From NCBI RefSeq assembly GCF_030272615.1, contig NC_081412.1:697012083-697076082 (forward strand): 64,000 nucleotides of DNA. The letters are read 5' to 3'. The DNA is from Cryptomeria japonica (taxonomy: Eukaryota; Streptophyta; Pinopsida; Cupressales; Cupressaceae). The notes under the pieces are model-generated. The model was not told where the DNA came from. It saw nothing but the letters and a program-made list of their open reading frames with translations, and searched no databases. The position numbers and the translations under genes were made by a program. Below, in pieces: positions 34,033 through 43,213 of this stretch. Positions within the stretch are counted from its first letter, which is position 1; the number at the start of each line of letters is the position of its first letter.

Positions 34033-34380
34033 GGCTCCCGACGCATTCAAAATCAAATACATTGCTCATGCCATGCAACCAAGAAAAGCCTACCAGCAGG
34101 AACTACCCACAACACAAACACCCAGAGCTTGGCCAAACCCTTCATTGTTGCAGATCCCAGCTAAACAAGGGTCAGTGCCAACAATACACGTAGAAAAAAG
34201 AGATAAAAAAAGGGGGAAAAAAAGAGGGGCAAGGGCAGCCCTATGCTACCCCCAAACCGCCTCACACACACACCTTGAGCAAACTGCCGCCAACAGTGGA
34301 CACTTGCAGAAGACAAGGAGGATCATGGCTAGGTTTTCCCCGAACCCGCGTCGAGAGTGCTCACAACCATCACCATCCCC
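34033..34380 (-). other. LINE 5' untranslated region
   Basis: G- and T-rich on the minus strand, more CpG than the surroundings, no conserved protein. The open plus-strand frame at 34031-34477 is its antisense shadow. The 5' end is placed near 34380, where composition returns to AT-rich; no target duplication can be matched because the 3' end is lost. Confidence 0.5.
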
Positions 34381-34479
34381 CAACTCAACTATTAAAATTA
34401 TTTATAATACTTCCAATTCTTGTTATCTATTCGTAAAGAAACTAGAAAAAAATAATGTTGTATGGAATATTAGATAGTG

Positions 34480-34985
34480 ATTAAAAATCATGACTTATTT
34501 CGCAATACTTTACATTGAACTGTATCATAGTCATAGATCAATGTTATACATTGATCCCATTTTTTATATTTTTGAATCATTATAAATCCTTTTGTGCTCG
34601 TAAGGGCTAAGGTTGACTTGATTTTTAAAAGATGTAGTCTATTTTGGAGTCTTTTAAAATCCTATTAGATCATAAGCTGGTATTTTAGTCTATTTTATGT
34701 AATATATTGGAGTGTTTTTCATGTCCCTATGTTGCAATGAATGAAATATATTAGTTGTGGAGGAAATACAACAATCAAGAGTACATCTTGTTTATATAGT
34801 TCAATGACTATCTACACATAACAGCAAAATGGTATTGGAATCAAAATGCATTCTCTATCTTCGCATGGGACCCTCTTTGAATGTAGGGAATGAACCTTGA
34901 TTATAGGTGATGATATGATTATTAGTTCTCACCAAAAAATATTTCTTTATACTTTAAGAGACATTTTAAAGAAACAACTCATATA
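34480..34985. other. AT-rich spacer
   Basis: No conserved frame on either strand. It may include further decayed pol of the chromovirus that follows, but I could not recognise a motif. Confidence 0.35.
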
Positions 34986-34989
34986 TTTT

Positions 34990-36061
34990 TTAGATAATTA
35001 GTTGTCAACTCTATAGGGACACGTGCCCAAGACTACATGATTAAATTATGGAAAAAATCTGAAAATGTTATAAAATGCCTACAAAATATGATGCCAATGA
35101 GCACTACAAACATATTAGTCATGTTGGTGGGGGTTGATTCTCCAAATATGCTCACTTTTGTTCATCAAGCCATTTGTATAAAGCATCTATTTTTGCCAAT
35201 TCTTCTCTCTCTATTGTATGCCCACATCAATTGTTTGCAACCATGACCTCACTTTCACTAGTACTTTTGGTAGGAAGTGTTCATGTTTCGAAGAATGCAA
35301 CTGAAAATAAGCTTGGCATATCACTCACAAATTGATGGTTAGATAGAGAGAGGGAATAAATTCTTGGAGACTTATTTGAGTTGTTTTGATTCAAAAAAAT
35401 AGGATTAATGGACTAAATGGCTACCCCTTGTATAATTGTGGATGGTCAACCTTTACCATCCCTCACTTCCTACTTTCTAGTAGTTCCAATGTATAGGTTG
35501 TAAATTGTACTTTGAGAAACTTGGAGTATTTCTTATGGAGCTCTCAAGCTTGACTTGGCTCTAGGTCAAAACAATATGAAACATCAAGTAGATCAACATT
35601 GTTTAAGTGCGCATACATTGAAGGGGGATTGACCTTTTTGTGTTTCAGTCATATAAGCAATCATTCCTCAAGATTAAAAGCAAATGGATGTTAGTGCCAA
35701 AATTATATGGTTCTTTTCCCATTGTAGTGGGTGGGGAAAGTCACCTTCAAATTGGATCTTACTCAATTCTCCAAAACATATCTTGTTTTCCATTTCTCTT
35801 GTCTAAAGAAGGTCCTTGCTCAACATGTTCTTGCTTAGCTTGTGCTTCTTGAATTGGATGACGAAGTATCTTTCATCCTCAAGCCATAAGCTACTTCGAG
35901 TCAATTCTCATTCCAACTCTATAACCACATAGTCGCAAAGGTTTTGGTCCCAATGGCATAGATTGCAACCAAAAGATGCTACTTGGGAACTTTGCCAACA
36001 TTAGCAGCAATTTCATCCATTCAAGCCTTGAGGATAGCAATCTCCATAGAGGGATGACATG
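34990..36061 (+). pseudogene. Chromovirus integrase and chromodomain (Ty3/gypsy), decayed
   Basis: Plus-strand remnants in order: a TKYAHFC-like block (about 35140), FWQELF-like sequence (35265), AYHSQIDG near 35320 followed by ERGNKFLETYL and WTKWLPL, matching the end of the integrase catalytic core. At 35640 SYKQSFLKIKSKWMLVPKLY and GSFPIV match the integrase C-terminal region, and at 35850-36050 shifted frames give ELDDE, KVLVPMA and KRCYLGT, the remains of a chromodomain. Integrase inserts the element; the chromodomain would target chromatin marks. All frames are broken. A 3' LTR follows at 36062. Confidence 0.75.
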
Positions 36062-36325
36062 TTAGGACCCTTACTTCCTAACCCTTTTCCATTTTGAGAA
36101 TTGTTATAACTTATAATCATACTTTAGTTATTTAGTTAATATTGTATTGTTTGAATTTATCCTGCATGCATCACATTTATAATGTAATGATTTCATATTA
36201 ATAGGGTGGATGTGCTCCACACTCACTATACTTTATAAATCACTCCTTGTGAGACCTTTATATTGATGTTGGAAAGAGAAGATCATATTGGATCATATAT
36301 TGTAACAGAGCTTTCCAAGGTTGTA
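36062..36325 (+). repeat. 3' LTR of the chromovirus (copy 1)
   Basis: Starts TGTTAGGACCC directly after the purine-rich AGAGGGATGACA and after the chromodomain remnant, which is where a 3' LTR belongs. A diverged second copy lies at 37739-38000 (shared TTTTCCATTTTGA, CATACTTTAGTTATTTA and CCTTTATATT). Confidence 0.6.
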
Positions 36326-37405
36326 GGGTTTGTTAGGATCATGTTGTCACAAAAGTTTGCACCCTTGTTGAGCTATCAACTCAACAACCTCGTGAAACAT
36401 GGAAAGAACCCCAAAGTGTGAGACCTTGCGCAATGGGGTTGAATCTTTGGAGAAGGCTGACTTCCTTCTCAATCCAAGTGCAGGTGTTGAACCAACTCAA
36501 CACTTCAAATTCTACTTCTAAACCTATCCTAATAGTTTGTAGAGGAAAAGGGAAGAAGGAAATGCCAAAAGGAAAGGAGGTGATGCACCAAGATAAGAGA
36601 TTTTTCTCTCCCCACCTAGAAATGACACAAAGAATCAATCTAAATACCCAAGAGATGCACAAACTTTAGTTGCATGAATGACCCCAAATGCATGTATGGA
36701 GATTAGAATTTGCCTAGTGTCAAAGGGGAGAAGGATTTCCACAAGTCACACTTAGAAACAATTCAACACAGCATATACATGAGAAAAAGCCACAAAACAT
36801 ACACTTGTAATGTAGGTAAGGAAACATACACAACATGCATAAGTTGAAGAGAGGAAAGAATGATAATTTCAATTCATTCTCATGCCAATGGCCAAACTTT
36901 TAGTTGTAAAAATGCAAGAAAATATACAAATCTTCAAGAGAAGTGGAAGAGCAAAGAGTAGCTCAAGCCAGCAGGGAGAGAACCCTTTACAATGAGACCT
37001 AAGAGCCTATATATAGCAAACTAGTCGTAGAGGAGAGACCAATGGTCAAGGAGAGGAAGCCTTGACCCTGGCGTGCATAGAGGAATGTTAGTCAGGGAGG
37101 TGCACAGACCTGAGATGGTGTGTATGGAAGCAACCTGGCCATACCCTGACAAAGCAATCCTAAGAAGAAAAGTACTTCTAGATTGTGGATTGTCTGACAT
37201 TCCAAAGTCAAAGCATGCAATTCTAACATGAAGGCCATCAAGTAACCATAAATAAGGATGGCCCTAGACTCCACTTGATGGCAATCTAGCAAAAATTATT
37301 AAATGCACTCCTATAGCTCCACGAATGAAAGTTGGCAAGTCGCAGGAGTTGGTGGAGCATTAAGAACCCTAAGTGTTGATCATGTCATTTGGAAGTGTAG
37401 ATGTA
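36326..37405. other. Gene-free stretch between two LTR-like copies
   Basis: Contains purine-rich and AT-rich sequence, and a TATATATAGC motif near 37010. The opposing open frames at 36381-36669 mirror each other and are not conserved. It could be the LTR or body of another nested element. Confidence 0.35.
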
Positions 37406-37597
37406 GAACTTGGAATTTTGGGATTCCAGGTTCAAGGGAAAACGGTTTGAGAACTTGGAATTCTGGGATTCTAGGTTAAAGGAAGGGCAAAAGGCTTGAG
37501 AACTTGGAATTTCGGGATTCTAGGTTCAAGGAAGGGAAAAAGGCTTGAGAACTTGGAATTTTGGGATTTTGGGTTCAAGGAAGGGAACAAGGCTTGA
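37406..37597. repeat. 49-bp tandem repeat, four units
   Basis: Units start GAACTTGGAATT at 37406 (45 bp), 37451, 37500 and 37549 (49 bp each) and end AAGGCTTGA. A partial fifth unit begins at 37598. The frame on the minus strand at 37471-37743 overlaps the repeat and is not a gene. Confidence 0.9.
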
Positions 37598-37738
37598 GAA
37601 CTTCCGCCTCTTGACAAGACAACACTTAACATTTCATGATTCCATTGGTTTGGTCCTTGATCAATTGGGGCAGCGCTGGTCCATGGAACATATCTCTGAT
37701 TGGTTCTAACTGATGGACCCAAGATGTCATAAAATGAC

Positions 37739-38040
37739 AACAAATCCTTACACCTTGACCCTTTTCCATTTTGAACATTGTTAGAATCATACTTTAGTTA
37801 TTTATTTAATATTATATTGTATGGATTTATCCCACATGCATAACATGAAGTTGAAATAATGAATGGGTTCATATTAATACGACGGATTTATCCCACATTA
37901 ATTGACCTCATAAATCACTTCTTGTGAAGCCTTTATATTATTGTTGTAATAAAAAGGAGATCATCTTTGATCATATGTTATAATAGAGCTTTTCTCTCAA
38001 GGAGGTCATCCCCTTAAAGAGGCCTATGATACTAGTTTTC
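37739..38040 (+). repeat. Diverged second copy of the LTR-like repeat
   Basis: Aligns with 36088-36323 from CCCTTTTCCATTTTGA through CATAAATCACTTCTTGTGA to TAATAGAGCTTT, with many differences. Same orientation as copy 1. Either the other LTR of a short element or an unrelated solo LTR. Confidence 0.55.
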
Positions 38041-38266
38041 TATTTGTCAAAATAAATCTAGCAATAGCTATTTTCCACCCATCATGTTCTTTTTCGTGTA
38101 TTATATCTAGTGATAATATTTTTCAACCTTGTTCATTTCCTATGAGTGTTTGTAAATGATTTTTTTGCATGCAATAGGGAATACAGGGGTATGGTTTGCT
38201 AGAACCTAAGATGTTTGAAATAAACTATGCCTTGTAGAATTGTGCAAAATATATTGTAGACATATT

Positions 38267-38271
38267 GAATG
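38267..38271. repeat. Target site duplication GAATG, left
   Basis: GAATG precedes the TG end of the 5' LTR and recurs at 46694-46698. Confidence 0.9.
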
Positions 38272-39889
38272 TGTAGCATCGTAAATTGTACGCACTTGCT
38301 AGGGTGGTACAATTTCACACCTAGTTTAGTACCCGCCTTGGTGCATTTTGCATTTTGCATTGCATTTCCCCTTTAGCACTTAATTAATTAAAATAATTAG
38401 GTCTAGGGTTCTATTTTATCATCTCCCATATCATAAAGTTGGGCCCTTTTCATTAAAGTGTGCCCCTTTCATTTTATTCTTCCAATACATCATTTAATCT
38501 AAAACCCTAATTAGGTCCTATTTTGAACTTGGGGGCTTGATTTCGGGGGTCAAAACATCTCGAAATCACCTGTAACTTCGGGATTCGCTCTAAAATCATC
38601 ATATCCGATGGCCCTGAAAATTTGGTGAAAAGTTGTCGGGACCATGGTGCTCGGCATGCACACGGTCCCGGACATTTTTCCCGAAATTTCAAGAGCACAA
38701 TCCAATCATAAAATAAAGCTTAACCCCAAGAAATTGGCGGGAGATTCAATCTCTAGGTCAGCCAAAAGTTGAAATTAAGACCTAGGGTTTCATATATAAG
38801 AGCTCTCTTTCTTCATTTGAAAGGATCCGAATTTTGGTTTTCAGGGGACCTTCTATGCAACGAAAGAGCAGATCTTTGAAGACTTCAACAAAATTCAACA
38901 TCCATCCATCAAGCATTCATCAATTTCATTCATCCATTTAGGGCTTTGAAGGCATTGAAGAGCAATAAGGGATCACCGACTGAAGATTGGCTTGTACCCC
39001 TCCCTTGGGGTTGGGTATGATTTCATGTTGTTTTCATGTCTTTGCATAAGCCTCATTATATCATTTGTATTCATGCTTTAGATCACTTTGCATCTTGATT
39101 TAGAACATTTACATTATCATTTGCAAGCAATTAGGGTTTACTTTCTAGGTTGCTCTAGTTTGCTTACTTGCATTTTAGGATCTTGCACACACACTACTTT
39201 TACAATACAACTTGGCTATTCGTGGAGGTGGAAATCACCAAAGCGGGGGTTTGACTAAGCCAAAACCCTATATAGCCGCCCACCATCCCTTTTCAGATAT
39301 AAGTGCAGATTTCCAAATTTGAAGGACGCCACAAGTTGCAGATCCGACGGGAGCAGACTGAGACGGGACAACACACCAAATTGCAGAGCAGAAACCTAGG
39401 ACAGGGGCGTGGCGTTGGGCGCCCTGGTCCCTGGGATAGGGGCGCTGGGCGCCCTGGTCCCTCAGACAACAACAGTTTTCAGCACTTTCCGACAGTTTTC
39501 CAGGTTGTAAAACAGCAGTTTTAGGGGCAGTATCAGGACAGTGGCGCTTGCGCCCCCATCCCGAACATTTTCACTCAGATTTTAACTCCGGGTACACATT
39601 TGCATTCTTGTCTTGTCCTTGTGTTTATAGCTTTCCATTGTTTAACCTTAATTCTGCAATCTTGTTATTAGTTCATACTTGCACTTTGGGATTAGGAATT
39701 GAACTTGTATCATTTTATCCATCATTTGCAACAAAGGAATAGAAATCCTAATAGGTAGCCCGTGGCTCTCTCTTCCACAAAAAGAAGTAGCCAATTGTGT
39801 GATACCTCTAGGCTCTTTCGTATTCCACAATGTGTGTCAAAAGGTAGGATTAGGACATGTTAGCCTAGTCTCGCTTTTTCCCCTACACA
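38272..39889 (+). repeat. 5' LTR (1,618 bp)
   Basis: Begins TGTAGCATCG and ends CCCCTACACA. Holds a TATA box near 38794 and two units of a GC-rich repeat around GGGCGCCC at 39400-39465. Nearly identical to 45049-46693. Confidence 0.95.
38793..38800 (+). promoter_or_regulatory. TATA box of the 5' LTR
   Basis: TTCATATATAAGAGCTCTC, conserved at the same place in the 3' LTR (about 45569-45576). A transcript start about 30 bp downstream is expected. Confidence 0.6.
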
Positions 39890-39892
39890 TTT

Positions 39893-39910
39893 TGGTGAAC
39901 CCGACGTGAA
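39893..39910 (+). promoter_or_regulatory. Primer binding site
   Basis: TGGTGAACCCGACGTGAA, three bases after the LTR end. It starts with TGG as needed for pairing with a tRNA CCA end. I cannot assign the tRNA with confidence. It differs from the candidate site at 6118-6135. Confidence 0.75.
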
Positions 39911-40078
39911 TCTTATTATTGCTTTCTCTTGCATTACATTTGTTAGATCTAAATCTAGATTTAGCGTGTTTCATTTAAGTTTCATAAAAAAAAAAGAAAA
40001 AAAAAAGAAGGAAAAGAAAGTGTGTTTTGTTTCTTTGCATTGTGTGTTTAAGTTTTATGCAATTTTTTTTATTTTAAA

Positions 40079-41656
40079 ATGTCAGATTTTTATTTGCAAG
40101 ATGTTCATATTTGTGATGATGTATGCAATTATGTTGATTGTGAGCTAGATGAAGCTTTAGATGAGTTTTTGAACCCTAAAGATACCAAACCTTCATTGTA
40201 CCAAAAACTCATAAACATTGTTACTATGCCATTTCGTTGTGATGAGAAAGATAAGTCGAATGATTCCTCTCAAGGGTACATTCCTATCAACTCTTCCACT
40301 AAATCTAGTAGCATGGTTGTTTTCAATGATCCCCTCTATGAAGAGATGTCTCCTTTTGAATCAAAAGATAAACCTTTTAATAGATATGATAATGCTTTGT
40401 TGGATGATGCCCTTGATGACCTTGTGGCTCCTAAAAAATGCTCCCTTCATGAGGATCCTTTTGTGCAAGAAGATGACATTATCCCTACATTTCCTAGTGA
40501 TGGCATTTCCTTTTCCAACAAAATTCCCACTAGAGATGATGAATTAATGATAAATGCTTACCCTTCTCCTAAAGTTTGTCTTACCCATAAGCATCCCTTA
40601 GAGAAAGAAGATGAAATAAAAAGCAATTTCCTTAATTCTCTCTCCCCTAAAGATCATATTGAACATATTTTGAGGAAAGAGGATGAGTTTAACACATCTA
40701 TTGATGCTCTCCCTCCTAAGGATGAGGAATTAATAAACAATGTTATCTCCTCTCCCGAAATTGACAATACTTCAAACACTCCTTTCAACAACCTCACTAT
40801 TTGGGATGAACCATTAGAAGAAGGTGTAGATTATTCTCTTCCCCATGAGAGAACCCTGGCCAAAGGGGACGAAATCAAGATTGAAAACTTCCTTGATAGT
40901 TTCTCACCTTCCTTGAATCTCAATCATTCTCCCTCTAAAAATAAAGCATCTCCCTCTCCTCAACTTGGTTCTACTCATAAGGAAACCCTAGTTCAAAACA
41001 AGATGGTTAACATCTCTTTCAAAGATCTCCATCTCAAAAGTGAGACTTTAGAGAGTAATGTTGATCCTTCTCCTAGAGAGTTTATTCCCCATGTAGATCC
41101 TTTGATGATAGAGGATGATATGACCTTTCCTAGTATTACTCTTCCTACTGGAACATCAATGCCTACCCCTTGTCTCTCTCCTAAATTTGATTTAATCCAT
41201 GATAGGATTTTAGTGCAAGAGAAGACTATCAATAATTCTTCCAACACTTTTGTTCATTCCTCTAAACCATCCTCAATTAATTTGATACGTGTGAATGAAA
41301 CATCTAACAAACCTCTCTTCACTGTCCAAGGCACCTCTCCTTCTCAAAATTCTCAACCTTTAAATAAGCCTATCTTAGTGGTCCAAGGTGGTTATGCTAA
41401 TGATTCTTTTTGCACTCCTAAGAAACCTATTATTACTGTGCAAGGAGGTTATTCTACTAAGAGCCCTTATGAGTATGCTAAGCAACTGACTAGAGAGAGT
41501 TATAATGTGGTTGCTCATACCTATAACACAAGAAATAATAGGCAACCTAATCCTCCTCCAGTTATCCCAACTTCACTTCCTCCTTCTCAACCTATTCTTC
41601 CTCAAGCTCCTCGTATTTCACAAATGCTTAGTAAGGACTATGATCTCATAGAATAA
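40079..41656 (+). CDS. Repetitive acidic protein replacing gag (unrecognised)
   Basis: 525 codons from ATG 40079, after a 168-bp leader with an A-rich run. I recognise no gag core and no zinc knuckle. The protein is rich in Ser, Pro, Asp, Glu and Lys. It contains about six degenerate repeats of 40-60 residues built on H-x-x-P/L-L-x-x-E-D-E/D-I/M followed by a phenylalanine and an SLSP-like turn: SLHEDPFVQEDDI, LTHKHPLEKEDEI, LPHERTLAKGDEI, STHKETLVQNKMV, IPHVDPLMIEDDM, LIHDRILVQEKTI. Near residues 414-455 a VQG motif occurs three times (TVQGTSP, VVQGGYA, TVQGGYS). The C-terminus YAKQLTRESYNVVAHTYNTR and SQMLSKDYDLIE leads into the stop TAA at 41654. It could be a divergent structural protein or a captured domain. 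Confidence 0.8.
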   Translation: MSDFYLQDVHICDDVCNYVDCELDEALDEFLNPKDTKPSLYQKLINIVTMPFRCDEKDKSNDSSQGYIPINSSTKSSSMVVFNDPLYEEMSPFESKDKPFNRYDNALLDDALDDLVAPKKCSLHEDPFVQEDDIIPTFPSDGISFSNKIPTRDDELMINAYPSPKVCLTHKHPLEKEDEIKSNFLNSLSPKDHIEHILRKEDEFNTSIDALPPKDEELINNVISSPEIDNTSNTPFNNLTIWDEPLEEGVDYSLPHERTLAKGDEIKIENFLDSFSPSLNLNHSPSKNKASPSPQLGSTHKETLVQNKMVNISFKDLHLKSETLESNVDPSPREFIPHVDPLMIEDDMTFPSITLPTGTSMPTPCLSPKFDLIHDRILVQEKTINNSSNTFVHSSKPSSINLIRVNETSNKPLFTVQGTSPSQNSQPLNKPILVVQGGYANDSFCTPKKPIITVQGGYSTKSPYEYAKQLTRESYNVVAHTYNTRNNRQPNPPPVIPTSLPPSQPILPQAPRISQMLSKDYDLIE

Positions 41657-43213
41657 CTTAAAACTACTCCTGCTAAGATATCCCTTTGGGATTTGATCCA
41701 AACTTCTTCCGCTCATCATGGAATGTTACAAGATGCCTTGAAAGATTTGAATGTTCCTCCACCTAATACATCTAGTAATATAGTGTCTTTGGTTAACTCT
41801 GTGATGAATCCTAAAGCTCAAATTGTGTTCACACAAGATGAGTTGCCTACTAGTGAAATTCAACATCAATATGATCCCTTGATGATTGTGGTTATCATAA
41901 ATGACACTGCTATAAGACGAACACTGGTAGATAATGGTTCTGGCCTTAATGTGTGTAGCATTAATCTATTGCATAAGATGAATGTGGATACATCCCTTAT
42001 TGAGCCTGACTCTCGTCCCATTCAAGGCTTTGATAATGTGGCTAAGTCTTCATTAGGTATTATCACCTTACCCATCACAGTGGGACCTGTTACTTTGCCT
42101 ACTCCTATCCATGTTATGTCGGGAAATCTAACATACAACTTGTTATTAGGGAGGCCTTGGATTCACAGTATGCAAGCTGTCCCCTCTACATTACATAGAC
42201 AAGTTAAATTTATTTATAATAATAAGACATATACCTTGATAGGTGATACTAATTTTCAAGCTTGTTTGCAAACATCTACTTCCAAAGGGAGTTCTTCTAA
42301 GCCTTCCTCTTCTAGTGATGACTCGTTAAACAAGATACCTATGGATGAATCATCACCCTCTGATAATCAAAATTCTTTGGATGAGTCTGAAGTTCCTGAA
42401 GAAGATTCTTCTCAACTTGAATCTACACATGAAAAGGCTTTTGATCCTGAGAAGGTTCTCGCAGAAGACGATTGGGGATCTCTTGATTTTAATCCCACCT
42501 TTGTAGGTGAGTATAGGGTTCCTCCTAGAGAGCTTAAAGTTAAAAAGAAGGAAGAAACTAGAGATCAATCAGTCTTACCTGAACCTATGAGCAATAATTT
42601 TGTGGCCGCTTCTCAAACTTCTTCTCCTCACACCTCTAATTCTGAAGAATTTGATTCTTTGTCTTATGAAAAACCACCTTTTCTTTCTGAAATGGCTAAT
42701 CGTTATGGTCGTGGTTTCCATATTTTGGCTAAGAGTGGCTATAGTGGAAATGGTTGTGGCACAAATGAACAAGGAATTAAAGTTCCTTTAGAACATAACA
42801 TGCATGAATATTCATTTGGACTTGGATATAATCTTTCTAAGCCCACCAAAGCATCTAAAAGACCATCTCTCAGTGTGAATGCTATATTTAGTAGTGATGA
42901 TGATCTCACTTCAACTAAATCATCTTCTACTTCTATCAACTCTCATTCCCCTCAAAAGGAAATCTTGGTGATGAACAAATCTCTTTATGCCTCCCCTCAA
43001 ATTTCTAAATCCACTTATGAATCTTTATCTCCTATTCATCATAAAGTCCTTTCTTCCAGGGATAAGGCTCTAATAAATTACACTCATCCCTCTTCTAAGA
43101 TTTCTTGTGACTTTTCTTCCTCAATTTTTATCATTTTATACATGTTTTTTATAGTTGAACATTTAGCATGTCATATTCAAATACCTCATTCAATCTATCA
43201 TGTCTTTAAATAA
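41657..43213 (+). CDS. Retropepsin-like and G-patch-like protein, in frame after stop
   Basis: Continues the frame of 40079-41656 after one TAA. It opens LKTTPAKISLWDLIQTSS, a block that in relatives follows E-Q-L at the gag-protease junction. Protease: PLMIVVIINDTAIRRTLV, DNGSGLNVCSINLL (catalytic triad region, D-N-G in place of D-S/T-G) at about 41930, and YNLLLGRPWIHSMQAVPS at about 42140. An acidic linker follows, then YGRGFHILAKSGYSGNG and YSFGLGYNLSKPTKASK (about 42700-42850), the G-patch-like segment of Tat/Ogre elements. The last 30 residues are hydrophobic and probably read non-coding DNA. The ATG nearest the start would be 41720, so expression needs read-through or re-initiation, or the stop is a recent mutation (CAA to TAA). 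Confidence 0.8.
   Translation, partial: LKTTPAKISLWDLIQTSSAHHGMLQDALKDLNVPPPNTSSNIVSLVNSVMNPKAQIVFTQDELPTSEIQHQYDPLMIVVIINDTAIRRTLVDNGSGLNVCSINLLHKMNVDTSLIEPDSRPIQGFDNVAKSSLGIITLPITVGPVTLPTPIHVMSGNLTYNLLLGRPWIHSMQAVPSTLHRQVKFIYNNKTYTLIGDTNFQACLQTSTSKGSSSKPSSSSDDSLNKIPMDESSPSDNQNSLDESEVPEEDSSQLESTHEKAFDPEKVLAEDDWGSLDFNPTFVGEYRVPPRELKVKKKEETRDQSVLPEPMSNNFVAASQTSSPHTSNSEEFDSLSYEKPPFLSEMANRYGRGFHILAKSGYSGNGCGTNEQGIKVPLEHNMHEYSFGLGYNLSKPTKASKRPSLSVNAIFSSDDDLTSTKSSSTSINSHSPQKEILVMNKSLYASPQISKSTYESLSPIHHKVLSSRDKALINYTHPSSKISCDFSSSIFIILYMFFIVEHLACHIQIPHSIYHVFK

Larger units (their letters stand above)
30757..34380 (-). mobile_element. L1-like LINE, lacking its 3' half
   Basis: On the minus strand: a 5' untranslated region (about 34380-34033), ORF1 (34032-33145) and ORF2 with endonuclease and the first part of reverse transcriptase (32669-30757). 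The RT stops after INGEPSA, before its catalytic box, where the sequence changes to the CATCGG-rich repeat. LINEs are usually truncated at the 5' end, so loss of the 3' half with a retained 5' end points to a later deletion or insertion. Frameshifts and stops are present in both frames. Confidence 0.85.

Noticed and set aside
34031-34477. 148-codon plus-strand frame
   Set aside because: It is antisense to the LINE 5' untranslated region and ORF1 start, and has no known motif.
36381-36669. Opposing open frames of 83-93 codons
   Set aside because: They mirror each other on opposite strands and neither shows a known protein pattern.
37406-37597. Possible CRISPR-like array
   Set aside because: The 49-bp units are contiguous with no spacers, and the sequence is plant nuclear DNA. 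It is an ordinary minisatellite.
40218-40547. Plus-strand overlapping frame inside the element at 38-46 kb
   Set aside because: Shadow of the main 525-codon frame; Leu/Met-rich composition as expected for an out-of-frame reading.
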